From the NCBI GenBank assembly GCA_027681045.1, contig JAQDCK010000017.1, positions 1 to 28,703 on the forward strand: a DNA stretch of 28,703 nucleotides, given 5' to 3'. The translations under genes and the position numbers were made by a program. Under the pieces are notes generated by a model, which had not been told where the DNA came from, searched no databases, and saw only the letters and a list, made by a program, of their open reading frames with translations. This DNA is from Lactobacillaceae bacterium AF64-9pH9TA (lineage in GTDB: Bacteria > Bacillota > Bacilli > Lactobacillales > Lactobacillaceae). Positions 6,992-15,053 of the stretch are shown one piece after another (the stretch's first letter is position 1; each line of letters opens with the position of its first letter).

Positions 6992-7774
6992 ATGGCGATG
7001 GATCTTTTACCCTTGAAAACAGTCCGCAATCCCCGGGACCTTGGCGGCTATACCGGCTTTGCCGGCAGGAAGATCAAGGCCGGACTTTTGCTGCGGACCG
7101 GGACGGTCGCGGCGATCAGTGAAGAAGACGGCAATTATTTGCGGGCCCGCGGGGTGAAGACCATCATCGACCTCCGTTCTCCGCAAGAATGCCGTAAGCG
7201 GCCGGATAAAAAGCTAGCCGGGATCCAGAACGTCAATATCCCCGTTAATAGCCGGGACCAGACCAAGGCCGGAGCCAGCCTGGCGGAATTAGCCAGGCAG
7301 TACGGCTTAGACCCCCTGGCGGGCTTCCGCCATATGGTGGAGAGCTACCGGCTGATGGTGACGGAAGAGCACGCCCAGGCGGCTTTTGGCCAGGTTCTGG
7401 CCTATCTGGCTGAAACTGAAGGCGGAACCATTTATCATTGCTCAGAAGGCAAGGACAGGACAGGCCTGATGACCGTCTTTTTGCTGACGGTCTTGGGGGT
7501 TGACCCGGAAACCATCCGCCAGGACTATCTTTTATCCGCTCCCTACCTTAACGGCTACCGGGCCAAAAGGGACAAGGAAGCCCGGGAAAACGGGGAAAGC
7601 CTGGTGCAGCGGGCCAACCTTAGGTCGTTGGGTACGGTCAACAATGAGTACTTAGACAGCGCCTTGATCACTATCGACCAGGAATATGGCGGCATGGAAG
7701 CCTTTTTGACCCGGCAATTGGGCGTCAGCCCGGCCCTTCGTGACCAGCTCCGGGCCAAGTATCTAGAAAAGTAA
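6992..7774 (+). CDS. Tyrosine-type protein/lipid phosphatase (Y_phosphatase3 family)
   Basis: A 260-residue phosphatase with the active-site P-loop HCSEGKDRTG (catalytic Cys150, C-x5-R) and the family's N-terminal motif NPRDLGGY followed by GLLLRTGTV. This family includes Listeria LipA-like enzymes that act on phosphotyrosine and phosphoinositides; the substrate here is unknown. There is no signal peptide, so it is probably cytoplasmic. ATG 6992 was chosen because AAGGAGGAG (6977-6985) lies 6 bp upstream; a GTG at 6974 lies ahead of this site. The ApbE-like gene follows 11 bp later, suggesting a two-gene operon. Confidence 0.9.
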   Translation: MAMDLLPLKTVRNPRDLGGYTGFAGRKIKAGLLLRTGTVAAISEEDGNYLRARGVKTIIDLRSPQECRKRPDKKLAGIQNVNIPVNSRDQTKAGASLAELARQYGLDPLAGFRHMVESYRLMVTEEHAQAAFGQVLAYLAETEGGTIYHCSEGKDRTGLMTVFLLTVLGVDPETIRQDYLLSAPYLNGYRAKRDKEARENGESLVQRANLRSLGTVNNEYLDSALITIDQEYGGMEAFLTRQLGVSPALRDQLRAKYLEK

Positions 7775-7785
7775 GGATTAAAAAA

Positions 7786-8745
7786 ATGGGAATCATCAAA
7801 TACATATCAACTGACCAAGTCATGGCCCAGCACAAGGCCATGGGGACTCATATCAGCCTGCAGATCTACGGGGCAAGGGAAGACCCGGAAAAGATCCTGG
7901 ACCAGACCAAGGCCTTGATCGACCACTTTGAAGACCTGCTGACGGTCAACCGCAAGCCGGACCACCCCCGCTACGGCCTGTCCGAAGTCACCCGGGTCAA
8001 CGACCAGGCGGGCAAGGAGGCCGTGCAAGTCTCCAGCAGCGTTTACGGCTTGATCAAGCTAGCCGTTGAGACCAGCCGGGAAGACTTCGGCTTCAATGCC
8101 TTAATCGGCCCCCTGGTCAAGCTCTGGTCCATCGGCTTTAAGGATGCCCACGTGCCAACTGACGCGGAAATCAAAGAAAAAATGAAGCTGATCGACCCTT
8201 GGATGGTCGAATTAAATGACGATGACCACACGGTCTTTTTGAAGCAGGAAGGCATGGAGCTGGACCTGGGCGGGATCGCCAAGGGCTGGACGGCCGACCG
8301 GATCCGGGACCTCTGGCGGGCTTACGGGGTCGAAGCCGGCATCATCAACCTTGGCGGCAATGTCCTCTTCGTCAACCCTTGCCCGAAGCGGGCCAACGGG
8401 ATGTGGACGGTAGGCGTCCAGGATCCTTTGAAGCCGCGGGGAGAAAATATCACGGCCATGATGATCCCGGAATGCTCCGTGGTCACCAGCGGGACTTACG
8501 AGCGCTTTTTGGAAGTGGACGGGCACAAGTACCACCACTTGATCGACTCCCGGACCGGCTACCCGGTGGAAACCAACATCGCCGGGGTGACGACCTTCAC
8601 CAAGAATTCCGTTGACGCGGAAATCGAGTGCAAGCGCTGCTTCTTTGCCGGCCAGCCAATTGCCAACTGGGTCAATAATCGCCGCTTAGGCGCCGTTTAC
8701 GTGTATAACGATGAACGGGTGGAAAAAGTCGGCCTGGATTACTAA
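7786..8745 (+). CDS. apbE: FAD:protein FMN transferase (ApbE family)
   Basis: A 319-residue ApbE-like enzyme, which in the family uses FAD and a divalent metal to attach FMN covalently to a Thr/Ser of target flavoproteins. Recognisable segments are MGTHISLQIYG near the N-terminus, LDLGGIAKGWTADRI (the nucleotide-binding motif), INLGGNVL, TSGTYERF and HHLIDSRTGYPV. The usual C-terminal metal site (A-D-x-x-x-T) reads SVDAEIECKR here, so the Thr is not evident. There is no lipobox or signal peptide, so the enzyme should be cytoplasmic. No FMN_bind-type target is encoded nearby. The Shine-Dalgarno is AAGGA before ATG 7786. Confidence 0.9.
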   Translation: MGIIKYISTDQVMAQHKAMGTHISLQIYGAREDPEKILDQTKALIDHFEDLLTVNRKPDHPRYGLSEVTRVNDQAGKEAVQVSSSVYGLIKLAVETSREDFGFNALIGPLVKLWSIGFKDAHVPTDAEIKEKMKLIDPWMVELNDDDHTVFLKQEGMELDLGGIAKGWTADRIRDLWRAYGVEAGIINLGGNVLFVNPCPKRANGMWTVGVQDPLKPRGENITAMMIPECSVVTSGTYERFLEVDGHKYHHLIDSRTGYPVETNIAGVTTFTKNSVDAEIECKRCFFAGQPIANWVNNRRLGAVYVYNDERVEKVGLDY

Positions 8746-8752
8746 AGTAAAG

Positions 8753-8788
8753 AAAAAGCAGCCTCACCTTCTGGTGAAGCTGCTTTTT
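8753..8788. terminator. Bidirectional rho-independent terminator between apbE and cvpA
   Basis: AAAAAGCAGCCTCACC (8753-8768) pairs with GGTGAAGCTGCTTTTT (8773-8788), a long stem with one mismatch and a TTCT loop. A/T runs on both sides allow it to serve both convergent genes. Confidence 0.88.
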
Positions 8789-8790
8789 CC

Positions 8791-9315
8791 TTAGGCCGTG
8801 GTCCGGCTAACGCTGAAGAGAGTCTTGAAGACCCCGGTCGACAGACCTGGCGTGTCATTGACGATGAAGCTGAGCAGCTGGGAATCGCTGATCAGCTGGC
8901 TCAGCTGGCTGACGCCGACGGAGTTGAGGATGGACAAGACCACGTACATGAAGAAGTAGGAGGCCACGAAAGAAACAATGGCCCCGGCTATGTGGTCCAA
9001 AGTGGCCGTGAAACCAGTCTTGGTCTCCTGGGCGGGCAGCCAGGCCTTGAAGATCTTGGCCACTTGCTTGAGGATGAAGAAGAGGGCGAAGAAGGCCCCG
9101 AAGCGGCAGGCCTGCAGGACCAGGCTGGAGTCGCCCGCCTGCCCCTGGACGAACTGGGTGTAGATCAGGTTGCCGACCGGATTCTGCAGCATGATGGCCA
9201 GCATGAAGACCAGACCGGCGAAGATCAAATTGACGATCCGCTTGGAGAAACCTACATGGTAGCCCTTGTAGGTTTGCCAGGCGATGTAGAGAATGACGAA
9301 AATAACTAAGAGCAT
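8791..9315 (-). CDS. cvpA: CvpA family membrane protein
   Basis: A 174-residue integral membrane protein with about four to five hydrophobic segments and the N-terminal pattern of the CvpA (colicin V production) family, including the G-[FY]-x-[KR]-x-[IL] type motif seen as GYHVGFSKRIVNL after the first helix. Its function in Bacillota is not well defined; family members have been linked to envelope homeostasis. The minus-strand Shine-Dalgarno AAAGGA lies 7-8 bp before the ATG at 9315. The gene is divergent from rsmG and convergent with apbE. The upstream 9316-9477 region holds two direct copies of TTTTTGCG (9412-9419, 9429-9436) but no clear promoter. Confidence 0.82.
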   Translation of the reverse strand: MLLVIFVILYIAWQTYKGYHVGFSKRIVNLIFAGLVFMLAIMLQNPVGNLIYTQFVQGQAGDSSLVLQACRFGAFFALFFILKQVAKIFKAWLPAQETKTGFTATLDHIAGAIVSFVASYFFMYVVLSILNSVGVSQLSQLISDSQLLSFIVNDTPGLSTGVFKTLFSVSRTTA

Positions 9316-9449
9316 CTTTATATCCTTTGTTTTTAGCTGTAATTTTCCATGGATTCTTTTTGACCTTCAAGCAAAAATAATCCATAATTGTTAAGATGGT
9401 TTGTGTAACATTTTTTGCGCAAGATTGCTTTTTGCGTTACATTTAAGGG

Positions 9450-9468
9450 TGTGAAACACGGTTTCACA
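9450..9468 (+). repeat. Perfect inverted repeat just ahead of the rsmG ribosome site
   Basis: TGTGAAAC (9450-9457) and GTTTCACA (9461-9468) form a perfect 8-bp dyad with a 3-bp spacer (ACG). The right arm touches the AGGTGA Shine-Dalgarno of rsmG (9468-9473). The half-sites GTTTCAC and GTGAAA are those of parS, but not in parS spacing. Confidence 0.6.
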
Positions 9469-9477
9469 GGTGAAAGA

Positions 9478-10197
9478 ATGAATCCTGAACTTTTTGCAGA
9501 AACATTGTCAAAATATAATTTTAAGTTGTCCCCTGTCCAAGAGCAACAATTTAAAACATATTTTAAGGAATTGGTCCGGGTCAACGAACACGTCAACCTT
9601 ACCCGGATCACGGACGAAGACGAGGTCTACCTCAAGCACTTCTACGACAGCGTGACTCCGCTCCTGCTCTGGCCAGAGGTCTTTCAAGAAGGAGCCAAGC
9701 TCTGCGATGTCGGGGCCGGGGCCGGCTTTCCGTCACTGCCGATCAAGATCCTCCGCCCGGACCTGGAAGTCACCATCGTTGACTCTTTAGGCAAGCGGCT
9801 GAACTTCCTGTCTGACTTGCTGGAGAAGCTTGGCATCGAAGGCGTGAACTTGGTGCACGGCCGGGCTGAAGACGTGGGGCAAAAGCCGGACTACCGGGAT
9901 AAGTTTGACCTGGTAACTGCCCGGGCCGTGGCCAGAATGAGCGTTTTGAGCGAATACTGCCTGCCCCTGGCCAAAGTCGGCGGCAAGTTCCTGGCTTTAA
10001 AGGGGCCGCGGGCTGACGAAGAATTGGAAGACGCCAAGAGTGCCCTGGAGAAACTGGGCGGCGAAGCTGTCTTCAGCCAGGTCTTCACCCTGCCAGGCAA
10101 CGCTGAAGAGCGGACCCTCGTCCTGGTTGACAAGGTCAAGGCAACTCCGGGCAAGTACCCGCGCCAGGCAGGCACGCCAAACCGGAAACCCTTGTAG
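9478..10197 (+). CDS. rsmG: 16S rRNA (guanine-N7) methyltransferase RsmG (GidB)
   Basis: A 239-residue class I SAM-dependent methyltransferase, the usual length for RsmG, which makes m7G at position 527 of 16S rRNA. Supporting segments are the N-terminal [18 protein letters not shown], the SAM-binding motif [30 protein letters not shown] and the RARAEDV-equivalent HGRAEDVGQ with VTARAVA. The open frame extends to 9415, but ATG 9478 has AGGTGA at 9468-9473 and gives the standard length. It is the first gene of a same-strand series with noc, parA and parB, the classic Bacillota arrangement. Loss of RsmG is known to give low-level streptomycin resistance. Confidence 0.95.
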   Translation: MNPELFAETLSKYNFKLSPVQEQQFKTYFKELVRVNEHVNLTRITDEDEVYLKHFYDSVTPLLLWPEVFQEGAKLCDVGAGAGFPSLPIKILRPDLEVTIVDSLGKRLNFLSDLLEKLGIEGVNLVHGRAEDVGQKPDYRDKFDLVTARAVARMSVLSEYCLPLAKVGGKFLALKGPRADEELEDAKSALEKLGGEAVFSQVFTLPGNAEERTLVLVDKVKATPGKYPRQAGTPNRKPL

Positions 10198-10215
10198 TTT
10201 TTTGGAGGTGCCTAA

Positions 10216-11040
10216 ATGGCTTTTGGTTTTTTCCATCGAAATGAAATTCCCCAAAACAAGCAGGTCCAGGACCTGCCTTTAGCGGAAATCCACCCGAACC
10301 GCTACCAGCCAAGAAGGACTTTTAGCGACGATTCCATCCAGCAACTCGCCCAGACCTTACAAGAAGAAGGGCTCTTGCAGCCGATCATCGTCCGTGAAGA
10401 CCAGGGCGGCTACGAAATCATTGCCGGCGAGCGCCGCTTCCGGGCGGCCAAGAGCCTGGGCTGGGAAAAGATCCCGGCTATCGTGAACAATCTCGATGAC
10501 CAGCAGACAGCTTCTTTGGCCTTGATCGAAAACCTGCAAAGGGAAAACCTGAATCCGGTTGATGAGGCCCAGGCTTATGAGCAGCTGATGCAGCTCAACG
10601 ACTTGACTCAGACCCAGCTGGCCCAGGACATCGGCAAGTCCCAGTCCTACGTGGCTAACAAGCTCCGCCTGCTCAAGCTAGCTGAACCTGTCCAAGAGTA
10701 TCTGGCCAAAGGCGAGCTCAGCGCCCGCCATGGCCGGGCCATTTTGGGCTTAAGCGAAGAAGACCAGGTCAAATTGGCTGAAGAGATTGTCGAAAAAGGT
10801 CTCAGCGTGAAAGAGACGGAAGAGCGGGCGGCCAAGCTGGCCAATCCTAAGCCAGCTGTTAAGAAGAAGGCGGTGGTCCGCTATGGCCGGGACATGCAGC
10901 TGCAGATCAACACGATCAAGCAGGCGGTTAAACTGGCCAAGGAGTCCGGCGTGAAAGTCAAGGTTACCGAGGCGAAGAGCCCGGATGAGTACCAGATTAC
11001 TATCGTGATGAAGAATCAGAGAAAGAAGAAGGAGGACTAG
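10216..11040 (+). CDS. noc: Nucleoid occlusion protein Noc (ParB paralogue)
   Basis: A 274-residue ParB-family CTP-switch protein. The N-terminal MAFGFFHRN fits the short amphipathic membrane-binding helix of Noc. The ParB-like nuclease/CTP fold contains GERRFRA (residues 71-77) and ENLQREN, and is followed by the helix-turn-helix GKSQSYVANKLRLLKL, which matches Noc (GKxQSxxANKLRLLKL) rather than Spo0J. The C-terminal part (RDMQLQINTIKQAV, ESGVKV) also aligns with B. subtilis Noc as I remember it. Noc binds NBS sites and blocks division over the nucleoid. GGAGGT (10204-10209) precedes the ATG. It lies 1 bp from parA. ParB1 is the alternative label. Confidence 0.88.
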   Translation: MAFGFFHRNEIPQNKQVQDLPLAEIHPNRYQPRRTFSDDSIQQLAQTLQEEGLLQPIIVREDQGGYEIIAGERRFRAAKSLGWEKIPAIVNNLDDQQTASLALIENLQRENLNPVDEAQAYEQLMQLNDLTQTQLAQDIGKSQSYVANKLRLLKLAEPVQEYLAKGELSARHGRAILGLSEEDQVKLAEEIVEKGLSVKETEERAAKLANPKPAVKKKAVVRYGRDMQLQINTIKQAVKLAKESGVKVKVTEAKSPDEYQITIVMKNQRKKKED

Positions 11041-11041
11041 C

Positions 11042-11821
11042 ATGGGCAGCGTCATCGCAGTCGCCAACCAGAAGGGCGGCGTTGGCAAAACCACGACGAC
11101 CATCAATTTGGCCGCTTCCATTGCTAAAAGAGGCTACAAGGTATTGATTGTCGACATTGACCCGCAGGGCAATGCCACCTCAGGCTTGGGGATTGAGAAG
11201 TCGACCATCGAGTATGATATTTACAATGTTCTGATCGATGAAATCCCGATCGTCTCAGCCATCAAGCCGACCAGTAGCAAGAAGCTGGACATCGTGCCGG
11301 CCACGATCAACCTGGCCGGGGCGGAAACCGAGCTGATCAGCATGATGGCCCGGGAAACCCGCTTGAAGGGGGCCATTGAAGACCTGGGTGACAAGTACGA
11401 CTTCGTCTTTATCGACTGTCCGCCTTCTTTGGGACAGTTGTCTATCAACGCTTTTACGGCCAGCCAGTCGATTTTGATTCCGGTCCAAAGTGAATACTAC
11501 GCCATGGAAGGATTGAGCCAGCTGCTCAACACCATCCGCTTAGTCCAGAAGCACTTTAACAAGAATCTGGGCGTGGAAGGGGTCCTGCTGACCATGCTGG
11601 ATGCCCGGACCAACCTGGGGGCCGACGTGGTCCAGCAGGTCAAGGAGTATTTCGGCGACCGGGTCTACAAGACGATCATCCCGCGGATCACCAAGCTGGC
11701 CGAAGCGCCAAGCTACGGGGAGGCAATCACGGAATACGCGCCAAGTTCGCGCGGGGCCAAGGTTTATGATGACTTAGCAAAAGAGGTGCTGAAGGCTCAT
11801 GGCAAGAGACTCAAGAAATAA
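11042..11821 (+). CDS. parA: Chromosome partitioning ATPase ParA (Soj)
   Basis: A 259-residue deviant Walker A ATPase: NQKGGVGKTTTT (signature lysine K11, catalytic K16), DIDPQGNAT (Walker A') and FVFIDCPPSLG (Walker B). It dimerises on ATP, binds DNA nonspecifically and, with ParB, moves replicated origins and regulates DnaA. Length is typical. The gene starts 1 bp after noc and its 3' end overlaps parB by 23 bp, so translation of noc, parA and parB is probably coupled. Confidence 0.95.
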   Translation: MGSVIAVANQKGGVGKTTTTINLAASIAKRGYKVLIVDIDPQGNATSGLGIEKSTIEYDIYNVLIDEIPIVSAIKPTSSKKLDIVPATINLAGAETELISMMARETRLKGAIEDLGDKYDFVFIDCPPSLGQLSINAFTASQSILIPVQSEYYAMEGLSQLLNTIRLVQKHFNKNLGVEGVLLTMLDARTNLGADVVQQVKEYFGDRVYKTIIPRITKLAEAPSYGEAITEYAPSSRGAKVYDDLAKEVLKAHGKRLKK

Positions 11822-12692
11822 GAAACAGGAAAAGAAGAAGGGCGGCCTGGGCCGGGGCTTGGGGGCGCTTTTTGAAGAAGAGCCCCAGGTAAAGCCGGCC
11901 GAGGAAATTGAAGACCTGCCTCTGGTAGAAGTCCGGCCTAACCCCTACCAGCCACGGAAGAACTTCGACGAAAAGAAGCTGGCCGAACTGGCTGAATCCA
12001 TCAGGGAAAACGGGGTCCTGCAGCCGATCATCGTCCGCCAGTCAGTCGGCGGCTACGAGATCATCGCCGGTGAGCGCCGCTGCCGGGCTTCAGAATTAGC
12101 TGGCCAGGCCACCATCCCGGCCATCATCCGCCAGTTTGACGAAAGCCAGATGATGGAAGTGGCCATCTTGGAAAACCTGCAGCGGGAAGACTTGACTCCT
12201 TTGGAAGAAGCCCAGGCTTACGAAATGCTGCAAAAGAACCTGGGCCTGACCCAGGAAGAGGTTTCCAAGAAGATGGGCAAGTCCCGCCCTTACATCACCA
12301 ACTACCTCCGCCTGCTCACCCTGCCGCAGAAGACCAAGGGCCTTTTGCAAAGAGGGGAATTGTCCATGGGCCAGGCCAGAACCCTCCTGGGCTTAAAGGA
12401 CAAGGACAGGATCGATGAACTAGCTAAGCGGGTGGTTAAGGAAGGGATGCCGGTCCGCAAGGTCGAGGCGCTGGTTGCCAAGATGAACGAGCGCGGGCAG
12501 AAGCAGAAGAAAAAGAATGCCGGCAAGTCAGCCTTCGTGCGGGCCAGCGAAAGCCAATTGGCCGCCAAGTTCGGCTCGCCGGTAAGCATTACGGAAAACA
12601 AGACGGGGAAGGGGCACTTGTCAATTGACTTTACTTCCCCGGATGAACTGAACCGGATTCTGGATTTGTTAGGTGTGAATCTCGATGACTAA
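11799..12692 (+). CDS. parB: Chromosome partitioning protein ParB (Spo0J)
   Basis: A 297-residue CTP-dependent sliding clamp that loads at parS. The N-terminus carries the ParA-stimulating GLGRGLGALF motif after a Lys-rich start, then the CTP-binding region GERRCRA (residues 91-97), ENLQREDLTPLEEAQAY, the helix-turn-helix GKSRPYITNYLRLLTLP typical of Spo0J, and a C-terminal dimerisation domain ending LSIDFTSPDELNRILDLLG. Cys95 stands where most ParB proteins carry an aromatic residue (GERRW/F). No parS matching the TGTTTCACGTGAAACA consensus is visible in this window. Confidence 0.95.
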   Translation: MARDSRNKKQEKKKGGLGRGLGALFEEEPQVKPAEEIEDLPLVEVRPNPYQPRKNFDEKKLAELAESIRENGVLQPIIVRQSVGGYEIIAGERRCRASELAGQATIPAIIRQFDESQMMEVAILENLQREDLTPLEEAQAYEMLQKNLGLTQEEVSKKMGKSRPYITNYLRLLTLPQKTKGLLQRGELSMGQARTLLGLKDKDRIDELAKRVVKEGMPVRKVEALVAKMNERGQKQKKKNAGKSAFVRASESQLAAKFGSPVSITENKTGKGHLSIDFTSPDELNRILDLLGVNLDD

Positions 12693-12948
12693 AAATATTA
12701 CTTTTGACTTGGCGGACACGGTTGAAATGAAGAAGCCCCACGCTTGCCAGACCAACAACTGGGAGGTCCTGCGCCTGGGCGCCGACATCCGCCTCAAATG
12801 CATGGGCTGCGGGCACGTGGTCATGATGTCGCGGGCTGATTTCAACAAGAAGGTCAAGAAGCTCCTGGCCAAGAGCAATGATCCCGTCAACTTGAAGAAC
12901 GATTTTTACGTGGCCAAGGAAGACATCGCCCGGCCAAATTTCGACTAG
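12685..12948 (+). CDS. DUF951 family small protein
   Basis: An 87-residue protein of the DUF951 family, recognised from MKKPHACQTNNWEVLRLGAD followed by IRLKCMGCGHVVMMSRADF (quoted separately). The conserved Cys/His residues (C-x-N near the start and C-x-x-C-x-H) suggest metal binding, possibly zinc; this is inference. It overlaps parB by 8 bp and precedes ychF, as is common in Bacillota genomes. The family's function is unknown. Confidence 0.88.
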   Translation: MTKNITFDLADTVEMKKPHACQTNNWEVLRLGADIRLKCMGCGHVVMMSRADFNKKVKKLLAKSNDPVNLKNDFYVAKEDIARPNFD

Positions 12949-12951
12949 GCA

Positions 12952-12980
12952 TTGACTAATCTGGCCAAAAGGCCAAGAAT
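12952..12980 (+). promoter_or_regulatory. Possible internal promoter before ychF
   Basis: TTGACT (12952-12957) lies 17 bp ahead of AAGAAT (12975-12980), a 4-of-6 match to the -10 consensus. It would allow ychF to be expressed apart from the par genes. A short dyad GGCCAAAAGGCC lies between the boxes. Confidence 0.3.
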
Positions 12981-13024
12981 TAAACACGCAAGCAAGAAAA
13001 AACAAGAAAGAGGAATTACAAAAT

Positions 13025-14125
13025 ATGGCTTTAACTGCTGGTATCGTCGGTTTGCCAAACGTCGGCAAGTCAACTCTGTTTAACGCAATTACCAAGGCAG
13101 GCGCGGAAATGGCCAACTACCCATTCGCGACTATTGAACCGAACGTGGGGATGGTTGAAGTGCCGGACAAGCGCCTGGCCAGAATCCAGGAACTGATCCC
13201 GGCCAAGAAGGTTGTCCACACGACTTTTGAATTCACCGACATTGCCGGTTTGGTCAAGGGGGCTTCCAAGGGTGAAGGCCTGGGCAACAAGTTCCTGGAA
13301 AACATTCGCCAAACTGACGCCATCGTGCACGTGGTCCGGGCTTTTGACGATGAAAACATCACTTCTGTCTCCGGCAAGGTTGACCCGGAAGAAGACATCG
13401 ACACCATCAACCTGGAACTGATCTACGCTGACCTGGACTCAGTTGACCGCCGGATCGGCAAGGTGCAGAAGATGGCCCAGCAAAAGGACAAGGAAGCCAT
13501 GGCTGAATACAATGTCCTGCAAAAGATCAAGCCAGTTCTGGAAGCCGGCGACCCGGTCCGGTCCATCAAGTTCACTGATGACGAAGCCAAGATCGTCAAG
13601 GGCCTCTTCCTCCTGACTTCCAAGCCGGTCATCTACGTGGCCAACATCGCGGAAGAATCCATGGCTGATCCGGAAAGCGACAAGTACTACCAAATCGTTA
13701 AGGCCCACGCCGACAAGGAAGGGGCTGGCTGCCTGGGCATCTCCGCGGCTATCGAAGAAGAAATTGCCGGCCTGGACGATGAAGAAAAGGCAGAAATGCT
13801 GGCGGCTGAAGGGGTTGAAGAATCCGGTTTGGACCGCTTGATCCGGGCTGCCTACCACCTGCTGGGCCTCAGAACCTTCTTTACGGCCGGGGGCAAGGAA
13901 ACCCGGGCCTGGACCTTCCACCAGGGCATGAAGGCGCCGCAAGTCGCTGGGGTCATCCACTCCGACTTTGAACGGGGCTTCATCCGGGCCGAAGTCGTTT
14001 CCTTCGAAGACCTGGACAAGTACGAAAGTATGCAGAAGATCAAGGAAGCCGGCAGAGTCCGCCTGGAAGGCAAGGAATACGAAGTCCAGGACGGCGACAT
14101 CATCGAATTCAGATTTAACGTATAA
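13025..14125 (+). CDS. ychF: Redox-regulated ATPase YchF (OBG family)
   Basis: A 366-residue P-loop protein of the OBG/HAS subfamily with G1 GLPNVGKST (residues 9-17), switch region PFATIEPNVG, G3 DIAGLVKGASKGEG and the family-specific NIAEE in place of NKxD, which explains ATP rather than GTP preference in YchF. A C-terminal TGS domain follows (about 280-366, containing DGDIIEFRFNV at the end). YchF associates with ribosomes and participates in stress responses. AAAGAGGAATT precedes the ATG by a normal distance. It belongs to the same-strand run from rsmG to DUF1129. Confidence 0.96.
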   Translation: MALTAGIVGLPNVGKSTLFNAITKAGAEMANYPFATIEPNVGMVEVPDKRLARIQELIPAKKVVHTTFEFTDIAGLVKGASKGEGLGNKFLENIRQTDAIVHVVRAFDDENITSVSGKVDPEEDIDTINLELIYADLDSVDRRIGKVQKMAQQKDKEAMAEYNVLQKIKPVLEAGDPVRSIKFTDDEAKIVKGLFLLTSKPVIYVANIAEESMADPESDKYYQIVKAHADKEGAGCLGISAAIEEEIAGLDDEEKAEMLAAEGVEESGLDRLIRAAYHLLGLRTFFTAGGKETRAWTFHQGMKAPQVAGVIHSDFERGFIRAEVVSFEDLDKYESMQKIKEAGRVRLEGKEYEVQDGDIIEFRFNV

Positions 14126-14139
14126 GGCAGGAGACAGAA

Positions 14140-14910
14140 GTGAGCGAAGAAAAGCAAGTGAAGAACGCTTCTCAAGCCAAGCTGAAAAAGCAGGGGCAGG
14201 CAGAAGCCAAGACGGAAAGCATCAAGCAGGCGGACCCGGAAGAACTCCGGGGGAAATTGTCTAACAAGAACAAGGACTATATCTACCGCTTGAAGAAGGA
14301 ACTGGTTGCCGGCGGCATGAGTGAAGGTGACGCTGACGCCAAGATCGATGGCCTTTTGCCGGAAATCTACGACGCCCAGATCAAGGGGCAGCCGGCCAAC
14401 GTTTTATTTGGCGCCGCGCCTAAGTTGAAGGCCAGCCAGATCCTGCACCCGGTCGTTAAGCCGGAAAAGGTGCCGGACAAGTTGGTGGCCCTGGACGGGG
14501 CCCTCTTCTACACGGCCATGCTGACGGCCCTGTTTGGGATCCTACAATTGTTCACGGACAACAGCAAGTCCACTTCCTCCGGTTCCGGGATCGTGACCTT
14601 GATCGTGATGGGTCTGGCCATGGGCTGGTACTTCACCAAATACAACTCCTGGATGCAGCCTGACCCGAAGACCGGCAAGCCGGCCTGGGGCAAGGTAGTC
14701 TGGGGCCTTCTGGGGTCACTTTTGATCATCATGCTGATCGTCTTTGTCCTCTCAATTCCGGCCTTGTCCGTCATCAACCCGGTTCTGCCAGGCTGGGCTG
14801 ACATCCTGGTAGCCGCAGCCGCTTACGGGATCCGCTGGCTGGTTCGCCGCCACTACGGGATCGAAGGGACCTCTCTCAGCCCGGACAAGCTGACCATGAA
14901 GAAAAAGTAA
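14140..14910 (+). CDS. DUF1129 family membrane protein
   Basis: A 256-residue protein with a long Lys/Glu/Gln-rich cytoplasmic N-terminal part (about residues 1-125), recognisable as DUF1129 from KNKDYIYRLKKELV and GMSEGDADAKI, followed by four hydrophobic segments. The start is GTG with AGGAG at 14128-14133, about 7 bp upstream. It follows ychF by 14 bp and is the last gene before the terminator at 14969. Function unknown; the neighbourhood is conserved in many lactobacilli, in my recollection. Confidence 0.85.
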   Translation: MSEEKQVKNASQAKLKKQGQAEAKTESIKQADPEELRGKLSNKNKDYIYRLKKELVAGGMSEGDADAKIDGLLPEIYDAQIKGQPANVLFGAAPKLKASQILHPVVKPEKVPDKLVALDGALFYTAMLTALFGILQLFTDNSKSTSSGSGIVTLIVMGLAMGWYFTKYNSWMQPDPKTGKPAWGKVVWGLLGSLLIIMLIVFVLSIPALSVINPVLPGWADILVAAAAYGIRWLVRRHYGIEGTSLSPDKLTMKKK

Positions 14911-14968
14911 ATCAATAGCGTGCTTTTTAATCCCAATGGGTGTAAAATAAATAAGCTGATAATTAAAG

Positions 14969-15000
14969 AACAAATAGATGCTGAGCATCTATTTGTTTTT
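14969..15000 (+). terminator. Rho-independent terminator after the par/ychF operon
   Basis: AACAAATAGATGC (14969-14981) and GCATCTATTTGTT (14985-14997) form a perfect 13-bp stem with a TGA loop, ending in a T-run. Confidence 0.9.
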
Positions 15001-15021
15001 GTTTAACGATTTTTTTATAAA
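14993..15021 (+). promoter_or_regulatory. Promoter of the heterodimeric ABC exporter
   Basis: TTGTTT (14993-14998), 17-bp spacer and TATAAA (15016-15021). The -35 box overlaps the T-run of the preceding terminator. Confidence 0.5.
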
Positions 15022-15053
15022 AAGCAATGAGCAATAAAAGAAGGAGGTCATCA

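Noticed and set aside
8855..9385. Minus-strand open frame of 176 codons overlapping cvpA in another frame
   Set aside because: Its protein is Arg/Pro/Gln-rich without motifs, while the overlapping cvpA frame has the membrane profile and a ribosome site.
9451..11821. Search for a true parS site (TGTTTCACGTGAAACA) near parAB
   Set aside because: No match to the consensus was seen here or elsewhere by eye; only the altered-spacing half-sites at 9450-9475 remain.
13439..13960. Long minus-strand open frame (173 codons) inside ychF
   Set aside because: It is antisense to a clearly conserved gene, lacks a ribosome site and recognisable motifs, and is a by-product of GC-rich third positions.
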